5,034 nucleotides of DNA from Treponema sp. (lineage in GTDB: Bacteria; Spirochaetota; Spirochaetia; Treponematales; Treponemataceae). A program made the position numbers and the translations under genes. Of this stretch, positions 1 to 4,687 are shown one piece after another; position 1 is the first letter of the stretch; each line of letters opens with the position of its first letter. The notes beneath the pieces are model-generated. The model worked only from the letters and a program-made list of their open reading frames with translations. It did not search any database and was not told the DNA's origin. The stretch lies in NCBI GenBank assembly GCA_024691105.1, contig JAILNY010000175.1, positions 1 through 5,034 on the forward strand. The letters run 5' to 3'.

Positions 1-100
1 AGCTGCTTGTCAAAATGCTTTCCAAAGCTTTCCATCATGATTGCGTCTGCCTGTTCAAAACTCATCGCCTCTTTATAAACACGTTTACTTACAAGAGCAT
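1..100 (-). repeat. Exact 100-bp copy of part of the HD-GYP gene (left copy)
   Basis: Bases 1-100 are identical to 905-1004, in the same orientation and offset by 904. The copy corresponds to HD-GYP residues 513-544 plus parts of codons 512 and 545 (the RxYK region to the FDKQL region). Identity ends at base 101 (T against C at 1005), where codon 512 changes from Asp to Asn. The minus-strand frame stays open from there to a stop at 204-206 but has no ATG, GTG or TTG start and none of the HD-GYP metal-binding motifs, so this is not a working gene. The repeat may extend left of the window. Possible explanations are a tandem duplication of the unit 101-1004, a fragment of a second HD-GYP gene, or a misjoined contig end. 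Confidence 0.95.
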
Positions 101-155
101 TGTCGCACGCAGAAACGGAGCAGTTCCAAGTACAAAAGGCGTAATCGTTTAATTT

Positions 156-183
156 AATTTGTATTGCAAATTTTCTTTTTTTT
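156..183 (+). terminator. Weak hairpin plus T-tract, possible terminator of an upstream gene
   Basis: AATTTG (156-161) and CAAATT (167-172) form a 6-bp inverted repeat with a 5-base loop. It is followed by a T-tract broken by a single C, with eight Ts at 176-183. The stem has only one G-C pair, so termination would be weak. It follows a stop codon at 150-152 that closes a possible + strand reading frame, which fits a terminator. The same bases also form the -35 region and spacer of the DUF975 promoter, so this may be only AT-rich promoter sequence. Confidence 0.25.
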
Positions 184-191
184 GTTATAAT
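164..191 (+). promoter_or_regulatory. Promoter of the DUF975 gene with extended -10
   Basis: There is a perfect -10 TATAAT at 186-191, preceded by TG at 183-184 (extended -10, TGnTATAAT). A modest -35 TTGCAA lies at 164-169 with a 16-bp spacer. Transcription would start near 198, giving a leader of about 22 bases. GGAGG at 211-215 is the ribosome binding site, 4 bases before the ATG at 220. The spacer is almost all T, including a run of eight. Confidence 0.7.
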
Positions 192-219
192 GTCATAAAT
201 TTTTTAATGCGGAGGCTTT

Positions 220-798
220 ATGTCATTGGATCGTAAAGTTATTAAACTTGCTGCTAGACAGCAGATTACAGGTAATGTTGGCCTGTTCTTTGGTTTAAGT
301 ATTGTGATTTCAATAATACTTTCTATTTCTTGTTCTGTAGCTGTAGGACCACTTGTTCTTGGCGGACCATTCGCTTTGGGTGAGGCCCTTTTTATCAGAC
401 AGGTTGTAAGAGACGGAGAAGGTGAATTTGGAACTGGATTTAAAGGGTTCAATCAGTTCACTTCTTCTTTAGTTGCATACATTTTAAAATGCATTTTTAT
501 TACCCTGTGGTCATTGCTTTTCATTATTCCTGGAGTTATTGCAGCAATTCGCTACTCGATGACTTTCTTTATTCTTGCAGACAATCCTACAATGGACGGA
601 TATGCTGCAATCTGTAAGTCAAAAGAAATGATGAAAGGTCATAAGTGGGAATTCTTTGTTCTCTGCCTCAGTTTCTTCTGGTGGTATTTACTCTGCGCTA
701 TCACATTTGGACTTGCTGCTATTTATGTAGTTCCTTATATGAAGGCAACATTCTTTAATTTCTACGAAAACATTAAAGAAACTTCTGCTAACGCTTAA
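220..798 (+). CDS. DUF975 family integral membrane protein
   Basis: This is a 192-residue hydrophobic protein that I recognise as DUF975 (PF06161), a family of multi-pass membrane proteins of unknown function found in Firmicutes and some other anaerobes. The polar N-terminus (DRKVIKLAARQQ) is followed by membrane segments at about 17-38, 42-60, 84-112 (with the IIPGVIAAIRYSM family motif near 102-114) and 144-176 (SFFWWYLL, then FGLAAIYVVPYM). The hydrophilic loop at 121-143 (NPTMDGYAAICKSKEMMKGHKW) is the most typical stretch of the family. Length matches family members that lack C-terminal extensions. The start is set by GGAGG at 211-215. It is monocistronic: its own promoter lies upstream and a hairpin terminator follows 12 bases after the stop. 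It lies between the two copies of a 100-bp direct repeat. The family assignment is from recalled motifs; its biochemical role is not known. Confidence 0.85.
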   Translation: MSLDRKVIKLAARQQITGNVGLFFGLSIVISIILSISCSVAVGPLVLGGPFALGEALFIRQVVRDGEGEFGTGFKGFNQFTSSLVAYILKCIFITLWSLLFIIPGVIAAIRYSMTFFILADNPTMDGYAAICKSKEMMKGHKWEFFVLCLSFFWWYLLCAITFGLAAIYVVPYMKATFFNFYENIKETSANA

Positions 799-810
799 TG
801 TTTTCCAAAC

Positions 811-843
811 AAAAAGCTCAGTAATAAAATACAGAGCTTTTTT
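811..843. terminator. Bidirectional intrinsic terminator between convergent genes
   Basis: AAAAAGCTC (811-819) pairs perfectly with GAGCTTTTT (834-842) around a 14-base loop. The A-rich left side (806-815) and T-rich right side (838-848) give a U-tract in both directions. It therefore serves the + strand DUF975 gene (stop at 796-798) and the minus-strand HD-GYP gene (stop at 847-849). The G-C core is short (GCTC/GAGC). Confidence 0.8.
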
Positions 844-846
844 ATT

Positions 847-2538
847 TTATAACCCTGCGTAATAGGCTTCGAGTTTTGGAAGGGCGGCAATATAATATTT
901 TTCAAGCTGCTTGTCAAAATGCTTTCCAAAGCTTTCCATCATGATTGCGTCTGCCTGTTCAAAACTCATCGCCTCTTTATAAACACGTTTACTTACAAGA
1001 GCATCGTAAACATCTGCAATTGCCATGATGCGTGCTTCAAGAGGAATCTGTTCTCCTTTTAAGCCTTTTGGATAACCCGAGCCATCGCAGCGTTCATGAT
1101 GATAATGTGCAACATTTTCTGCAAGAATATGAAAAGATGTATCTTCTGTTTCTTTTAAAATTTCGTGAACGATTTGTGCTCCTTCTGTCGTATGCTTTTT
1201 CATTAGTTCAAATTCTTCTGGAGTATATCGGCCAGGCTTTCGCAAAATTGAATCGTCAACTGCAATTTTCCCGAGGTCGTGCATAGGTGCTGCCTTTATA
1301 AGATTATGACAGAAGTCGCCTGTAAGATTTAGAATTCCGCCATCTGTGTCCTTTTGAATTTCTTCAACTAAAAATTTTACAACATCACTCGTTCTTTTAA
1401 TGTGACCGCCGGTAGAATTGTCACGACTTTCTACCATAGTTGCCATTCCAAGAATAAGACTGTCATGCATCTTTACAATGTGACCGGTTTTTTCTGCAAC
1501 TTCATCTTTAAGACGGTCGTTAAATTTATTAAGAAGAGAAATATATTTTCTGTTCTTCGTATCATCCTGCATGTACAGAATGTATCCGCGGTTATTGCGT
1601 CCATCAAAAAGTGTGTCTATATCGATTTTGTAAATCAGCTCGCCAAAATTTTTAACAAAACTGTTTTCTTTCGGGTCAGCGATATACCTTCGAATGTTTT
1701 CCAAAATCTCTACGTTCAATTCAGAATTTTTAGGAATAGAACTGTCAACTCTTAATTCTGCAAGTTCAGGATAAATTTCTTTTGCAACCTGGTTCCCTCC
1801 AAGATAATGAAACTTATCATCAAAAGAGGCAAAACCTGTTTTCCCGTTTGCAGAAATTGTTTCGATTGCTGTTGCTGTTATATCATAAAGAATTATCCTA
1901 TGACTTATTATGAGCAGTACGATTTCACTTAAAACGTATGATAAAGGCATAAAGTCAACTTTTACATGGAAAAATCTTCCGGCAAAAAAAGAAAGAACCG
2001 GAATAGATTCGCATGCAAGTATATAACGCAGGTTGTGACGTGAAACATCCTTTTTTTTACAAATCGTATAGAAGGTTGCGCTGATTGTAATTCCCATGTA
2101 AATAAAAACCTGAACGTAATACAGCGTGTGTATAAGCCCGTATTTTTTATGAAGCACAAGAGTGTTTTCTATTAATTCACCTGTAATATTTTTATAGAAA
2201 AAAGTCGTTGAACCGATTGTAAGAGCTGAAAAGAAAAAGAAAGTCGAAACGGCTAACAGAATCAGCCTGAACGCTTTTTTTATATTCAGATTACACAAAT
2301 CAAAAATTGTGTACATGATAAAAATATGAGCAAAGATTCCAAGGTACGATATTTTTATTCCGACTATTGCTTCAGGAACATTTTGAGAAACTGCAACTAT
2401 ATAATAACCAAGATTTACAATCGGAATTAATGCGTAGTTAAGCGTAAGAAAAGCAGAAAATCGTTTTCTCCAGATTAACGAATAAATTCCTGTAAGAAAT
2501 ACTGATGTTATAAAAAGAATTCCGTAATATAGTTTCAT
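847..2538 (-). CDS. Membrane-bound HD-GYP cyclic-di-GMP phosphodiesterase with 7TM sensor
   Basis: This 563-residue protein has three parts. Residues 1-220 hold about seven membrane segments (roughly 1-22, 30-51, 60-82, 89-113, 137-160, 173-190, 196-220), resembling the N-terminal 7TM sensor of histidine kinases (HisKA_7TM). Residues 224-330 look PAS-like, followed by a helical linker at about 331-357. Residues 358-545 are a complete HD-GYP domain: E370, GGH (H379), HDLGK (H420, D421, K424), H449, HHERCDGSGYP (H480, H481, GYP 488-490), EARIMAIADVYDAL (R503, D509, D512) and RVYKEA. All expected metal ligands are present, so hydrolysis of cyclic-di-GMP in the cytoplasm is predicted. There is no GGDEF domain or receiver domain. 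The ATG at 2536-2538 begins the first membrane helix, and the next Met (75) would remove two helices. No Shine-Dalgarno is visible, and a strong promoter lies just upstream. The gene for a secreted YARHG protein ends 50 bp upstream on the same strand. An exact 100-bp copy of codons 512-545 lies at 1-100. Confidence 0.92.
   Translation of the reverse strand: MKLYYGILFITSVFLTGIYSLIWRKRFSAFLTLNYALIPIVNLGYYIVAVSQNVPEAIVGIKISYLGIFAHIFIMYTIFDLCNLNIKKAFRLILLAVSTFFFFSALTIGSTTFFYKNITGELIENTLVLHKKYGLIHTLYYVQVFIYMGITISATFYTICKKKDVSRHNLRYILACESIPVLSFFAGRFFHVKVDFMPLSYVLSEIVLLIISHRIILYDITATAIETISANGKTGFASFDDKFHYLGGNQVAKEIYPELAELRVDSSIPKNSELNVEILENIRRYIADPKENSFVKNFGELIYKIDIDTLFDGRNNRGYILYMQDDTKNRKYISLLNKFNDRLKDEVAEKTGHIVKMHDSLILGMATMVESRDNSTGGHIKRTSDVVKFLVEEIQKDTDGGILNLTGDFCHNLIKAAPMHDLGKIAVDDSILRKPGRYTPEEFELMKKHTTEGAQIVHEILKETEDTSFHILAENVAHYHHERCDGSGYPKGLKGEQIPLEARIMAIADVYDALVSKRVYKEAMSFEQADAIMMESFGKHFDKQLEKYYIAALPKLEAYYAGL
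905..1004 (-). repeat. Exact 100-bp repeat, right copy inside the HD-GYP gene
   Basis: This is the partner of the repeat at 1-100. It lies inside the intact HD-GYP coding region, just C-terminal to the conserved ADVYD motif. Because it sits in a complete gene with normal flanks, it is likely the original copy and 1-100 the derived one. The two copies flank the DUF975 gene and its terminator as direct repeats, so recombination between them would remove or amplify a 904-bp unit containing the DUF975 gene and the 3' end of the HD-GYP gene. Confidence 0.95.
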
Positions 2539-2546
2539 ACAAAAAC

Positions 2547-2575
2547 ATTATAAATTAGAATTCTTCAATTGTTAA
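2547..2575 (-). promoter_or_regulatory. Strong sigma-70-like promoter of the HD-GYP gene
   Basis: On the minus strand, -35 TTAACA (2570-2575, 5 of 6 consensus) and a perfect -10 TATAAT (2547-2552) are separated by 17 bp. The predicted transcription start is near 2540, leaving only about 2 bases before the ATG at 2538. The transcript would be leaderless or nearly so, consistent with the lack of a ribosome binding site. Read-through from the upstream YARHG gene could add a second, longer transcript, since no T-tract terminator separates the two genes. Confidence 0.65.
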
Positions 2576-2590
2576 GACTAAATAACAATT
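2567..2590. repeat. Perfect 8-bp inverted repeat overlapping the -35 box and a stop codon
   Basis: AATTGTTA (2567-2574) and TAACAATT (2583-2590) are perfect inverted repeats separated by 8 bases. The left arm overlaps the -35 of the HD-GYP promoter (2570-2575), and the right arm covers two bases of the stop codon of the YARHG gene (2589-2591). No T-tract follows, so an intrinsic terminator is unlikely. Spacing and position fit an operator for a dimeric regulator, but AT-rich sequence makes chance palindromes fairly common. Confidence 0.35.
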
Positions 2591-3806
2591 ATCTGTATTC
2601 CATGAGTCGTTTGAGCATGAGTTTTTCTTCTATAGAGAAGTCAGCGTCTGATATTTCAGAAGTAGCAGGTTCGTACCAGTCAAACTTACTGAACTTCTGA
2701 GCCCAGCTTTCATTCTTAAACCTATAGCCGTGTATTGCATAAATTGAATTGATTAAAAGCTGAGCATAAATTCCGGCTACCTTTGTCTTTGGCTGAAATT
2801 CTGTAAAACCACTTTCGTACAATTTTCTGACCCAGACATAAAATTTTTCTTTATTTCCAAGCTCTTTGTACCCCCAGTCAGAAGCGGAGTTATTGCGATA
2901 TTCATCATCAAGCCACCATTTTGAGTCGTTGTTGTATCCCGGTATCTTAAACAATTCATCTTTTACAAGATCGTACGCAAACTCCTGAATTTCATCATCA
3001 GGAGAACGAATGGAAGATCTATATTCTGTTGCTTTCCATTCTTTTCGAGGTTCAATATTTTCTAAAACCCATGTAAGTACAGTTTCTTTGTTTTTCTTAT
3101 CGTATTTTATAGATGTTGGTTTATAAGAAAAATACCCCCAGTGATAAGTCATGTTATCAATATCCCAGATGTAATCCCTTTTATAATTTTCCTCTACATA
3201 ATATTTTATCCACTGATACTTATATTTTGAATGAAAAATGATTGTCGCTTTAGCGATTGTACTATACCATGAGCTTCCGGTTGAAAGAACATAAGACCAG
3301 GAATCCCATGACAATCCGATACTGTCAGATCCAGTGATATTACCAGCATTATATTCATCTACAACTTCCAGAGTCTGACCCGGTTCAAAAACAAGTTCCG
3401 TTGTAAACCAGAAATCAAAAGAATTATAGACATTTGCAGATACAATCAATTTTCGCTCGAGCTTTTTCCCATTGCAGGTACTTCTGAAATTATAATATTC
3501 TTCTATTTCTTTTTTTGTTTTTTCATCATTTTTTAAAGGTTTTTCGCGTGCTCCGACTCCGACTTCTTCATGCCATTGTACAGGAAATCCGATGGTCACA
3601 GTCTTTTTTTCGTCAGATAGATTTTTAAAATGAAAAGTTACCTTTACTTTATTCTCCCAGATTTCTACAACCTCGTCCATCATTCGTATGTCGTTGGTGT
3701 CCTTAATTGTAAATCCACCGATTGTGGGTTCTATAAATCCGTGAGCATCATCTGAAAATGCAGTTCCAACCATAATCAAAAATAATATTGATAGAAATTT
3801 TTTCAT
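2589..3806 (-). CDS. Secreted DUF4424-like protein with C-terminal YARHG domain
   Basis: The protein has 405 residues counted from the ATG at 3804-3806. Residues 1-18 form a clear signal peptide (MKK, hydrophobic core, cleavage probably after AFS) with no lipobox cysteine, so it is likely exported. Residues of about 20-270 resemble DUF4424-type domains: a GGF...DIRMMDE...VKVTFHFKN...VTIGFPV pattern predicting beta-rich structure. The C-terminus (about 350-405) matches the YARHG domain: LLINSIYAIHGYRF with YAIHG at 356-360, then FSKFDWYEP and a final helical stretch starting FSIEEKLML. YARHG is a small domain of unknown function found mostly in extracytoplasmic proteins. The protein is unusually rich in Trp (17) and Tyr and has a single Cys (111), typical of secreted binding proteins. 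The start is chosen by GGAG 7 bases upstream; an in-frame TTG at 3819-3821 lies upstream of that GGAG. It precedes the HD-GYP gene by 50 bp on the same strand. The specific ligand or role is not known. Confidence 0.8.
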   Translation of the reverse strand: MKKFLSILFLIMVGTAFSDDAHGFIEPTIGGFTIKDTNDIRMMDEVVEIWENKVKVTFHFKNLSDEKKTVTIGFPVQWHEEVGVGAREKPLKNDEKTKKEIEEYYNFRSTCNGKKLERKLIVSANVYNSFDFWFTTELVFEPGQTLEVVDEYNAGNITGSDSIGLSWDSWSYVLSTGSSWYSTIAKATIIFHSKYKYQWIKYYVEENYKRDYIWDIDNMTYHWGYFSYKPTSIKYDKKNKETVLTWVLENIEPRKEWKATEYRSSIRSPDDEIQEFAYDLVKDELFKIPGYNNDSKWWLDDEYRNNSASDWGYKELGNKEKFYVWVRKLYESGFTEFQPKTKVAGIYAQLLINSIYAIHGYRFKNESWAQKFSKFDWYEPATSEISDADFSIEEKLMLKRLMEYR

Positions 3807-3841
3807 TTTTTTTCTCCACAAAATTCAACAGACATTCCCAT
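3803..3841 (-). CDS. Possible 12-codon leader ORF overlapping the YARHG gene start
   Basis: On the minus strand an ATG at 3839-3841 opens a 12-codon frame (MGMSVEFCGEKK) whose TGA stop (3803-3805) overlaps the ATG of the YARHG gene as ATGA. GGTGAG at 3846-3851, which matches the 3' part of an extended Shine-Dalgarno (AGGAGGTGA), lies 4 bases before its start. The predicted transcription start near 3855 is just upstream. This layout would permit translational coupling to the downstream gene. The frame is very short and could occur by chance; no conserved peptide is recognised. Confidence 0.25.
   Translation of the reverse strand: MGMSVEFCGEKK
3814..3817 (-). promoter_or_regulatory. Ribosome binding site deciding the YARHG gene start
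   Basis: GGAG on the minus strand lies 7 bases before the ATG at 3804-3806, separated by a run of As. The open frame extends upstream to a TTG at 3819-3821, but that start would include the ribosome binding site in the coding region and place WRKK before the natural MKK signal-peptide start. The ATG is therefore preferred. The A-run (eight As including the A of ATG) is a place where slippage could alter spacing. Confidence 0.75.
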
Positions 3842-3861
3842 GATACTCACCAGATTTGATT

Positions 3862-3891
3862 ATTATAACCCGGAACATAAATATAAAACAA
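3862..3891 (-). promoter_or_regulatory. Promoter of the YARHG gene
   Basis: A perfect -10 TATAAT lies on the minus strand at 3862-3867, with a poor -35 TTGTTT at 3886-3891 (18-bp spacer). Transcription would start near 3855, leaving a leader of about 49 bases that holds a possible leader ORF and the GGAG ribosome binding site. The weak -35 suggests that an activator may be needed or that expression is modest. This promoter would also drive the HD-GYP gene if the two are co-transcribed. Confidence 0.5.
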
Positions 3892-3928
3892 TGTTTAATT
3901 TAAAATCAACTTAAGCTTTTAAAACTTC

Positions 3929-3985
3929 CCGTGTGCCGCAACGGAAAAACAAAAAGCCACAGTCGGCTTATGCCAGAAAATCAGG
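3929..3985 (+). other. Unexplained G+C-richer island with short hairpins; faint cobalamin-riboswitch resemblance
   Basis: This patch stands out from the very AT-rich intergenic region around it. It holds CCGT/ACGG (3929-3932 with 3941-3944), AAGCC/GGCTT (3954-3958 with 3965-3969) and an alternative GGC/GCC hairpin (3965-3967 with 3972-3974). Three + strand segments occur in the order seen in the 3' half of cobalamin riboswitches: CCGCAACGG (3936-3944), GCCACAG (3956-3962) and a B12-box-like GCCAGAAAATCAGG (3972-3985). The 5' core and the GGGAAGG segment are missing, and the next genes are not known B12 genes. It may be a decayed or divergent RNA element, or coincidence. No coding frame is supported here. 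Confidence 0.2.
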
Positions 3986-4025
3986 AAAAGGGGAAAAAAA
4001 CGCAATTTTTAACTAATTTCTGACG

Positions 4026-4071
4026 AACACTTGACTTTAAAATATAACCGTGTTAAATTATCATTGTTATA
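4026..4071. promoter_or_regulatory. Candidate operator dyads over the TetR promoter
   Basis: Two interleaved inverted repeats cover the promoter: AACAC (4026-4030) with GTGTT (4050-4054), which brackets the -35, and TATAAC (4043-4048) with GTTATA (4066-4071), which brackets the -10. TetR-family dimers usually bind such dyads at their own promoters, so autorepression is plausible. The arms are short (5 and 6 bp) and the spacers long (19 and 17 bp), so this assignment is tentative. Confidence 0.25.
4031..4059 (+). promoter_or_regulatory. Promoter of the TetR-flavoprotein operon
   Basis: The -35 TTGACT (4031-4036, 5 of 6 consensus) and -10 TAAATT (4054-4059) have a 17-bp spacer and an extended -10 TG at 4051-4052. 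Transcription would start near 4066, giving a leader of about 22 bases with AAGGAG (4077-4082) 5 bases before the ATG at 4088. A second -10-like TATAAA at 4068-4073 lies too near the ribosome binding site to be the main signal. Confidence 0.6.
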
Positions 4072-4087
4072 AAATAAAGGAGCAAAG

Positions 4088-4687
4088 ATGAGAAATCCTA
4101 ATCCAGAACTTATAAATCAAATTAAAGAAGCCGCGCTCAAACTACTCATGGAAAAAGAACCTGAACAGATTGGAATGCGCGATATCGCTTCTGAATGCAA
4201 AATCACGGCAACGAATATCTATCACTACTTCAAAGACAAAGACAGACTCTTCCAGTCAATTTCCCTCGACTGTCTGAACCAGCTTAATGAACGAATCAAA
4301 GAAAATGCGGCACGCGGAAAAACAATAAAATCCCAGATAAAAAATGCAGTAATTGCTTACCGTGACTGGTGTTTTGAAAATCCAAGAAGATGCCTTCTTG
4401 TTATGCAGGGAATAAAATCTGCAGAAGATATCCCTTCAGAACAGATGGAAGAATTTTATGTATGTAACAGAACCGGCGAAAAATTACTGCGCGAAGCAAT
4501 AAAGCAGGGACTTGCAAAATCTTCTGACCCACGCTTTGATGTAAGTCTTCTGGTTTCAGGGCTCTGGGGCTGCATAGAATCTGTATTGTTGAAAAAATGT
4601 GAAGTTGAATATTGGGATAACGGTAAAGCTTATACAGACCGTTTTATCAAAATGTGGTGTAATTCTGTTTTTCTGGAGGATAAATGA
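4088..4687 (+). CDS. TetR/AcrR family transcriptional regulator
   Basis: The protein has 199 residues, the usual length for the family. The N-terminal DNA-binding domain (about 7-55) carries the typical pattern: ALKLLMEKEPEQIGMRDIASECKI, then the recognition helix ATNIYHYFKDKDRLF (41-55), where the tyrosines and KDKDRLF are family hallmarks. The C-terminal part (about 75-195) has a WHG/TetR_C-like segment (YRDWCFENPRRCLLVMQG, 91-108) and would bind an unknown small ligand. Four Cys residues in the C-terminal domain (95, 102, 126, 161), out of seven in all, leave room for redox or metal sensing, but this is not shown. AAGGAG 5 bases upstream supports the start. The stop overlaps the next start (ATGA), so the regulator and the flavoprotein form one operon. 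It probably controls this operon, as dyads at its promoter suggest; the divergent YARHG promoter, about 165 bp away, is a possible second target. Confidence 0.92.
   Translation: MRNPNPELINQIKEAALKLLMEKEPEQIGMRDIASECKITATNIYHYFKDKDRLFQSISLDCLNQLNERIKENAARGKTIKSQIKNAVIAYRDWCFENPRRCLLVMQGIKSAEDIPSEQMEEFYVCNRTGEKLLREAIKQGLAKSSDPRFDVSLLVSGLWGCIESVLLKKCEVEYWDNGKAYTDRFIKMWCNSVFLEDK
4675..4679 (+). promoter_or_regulatory. Internal ribosome binding site coupling TetR and flavoprotein genes
   Basis: GGAGG inside the last codons of the TetR gene lies 4 bases before the ATG at 4684-4686. That start overlaps the TetR stop codon (4685-4687) as ATGA. The arrangement allows a terminating ribosome to restart on the flavoprotein gene and fixes that gene's start. 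Confidence 0.8.

Noticed and set aside
204..452. Minus-strand open frame of 82 residues
   Set aside because: It is antisense to the DUF975 gene, Pro/Ser/Thr-rich by frame bias, with no family resemblance.
1402..1755. + strand open frame of 117 residues, and another of 84 residues at 1032-1286
   Set aside because: Both are antisense to the HD-GYP coding region, which has complete domain motifs; neither has recognisable protein features.
2051..2058. A8 run (minus strand) inside the HD-GYP gene as a frameshift or phase-variation site
   Set aside because: It encodes three lysines in a membrane loop, the frame is intact across it, and such runs are common in AT-rich genes.
3807..3821. TTG start five codons upstream for the YARHG gene
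   Set aside because: This start would place the GGAG ribosome binding site inside the coding region and put WRKK before a normal MKK signal peptide; the ATG at 3804-3806 has correct spacing.
4068..4073. TATAAA as an alternative -10 for the TetR gene
   Set aside because: No -35 is found at proper spacing, and transcription would start within the ribosome binding site.
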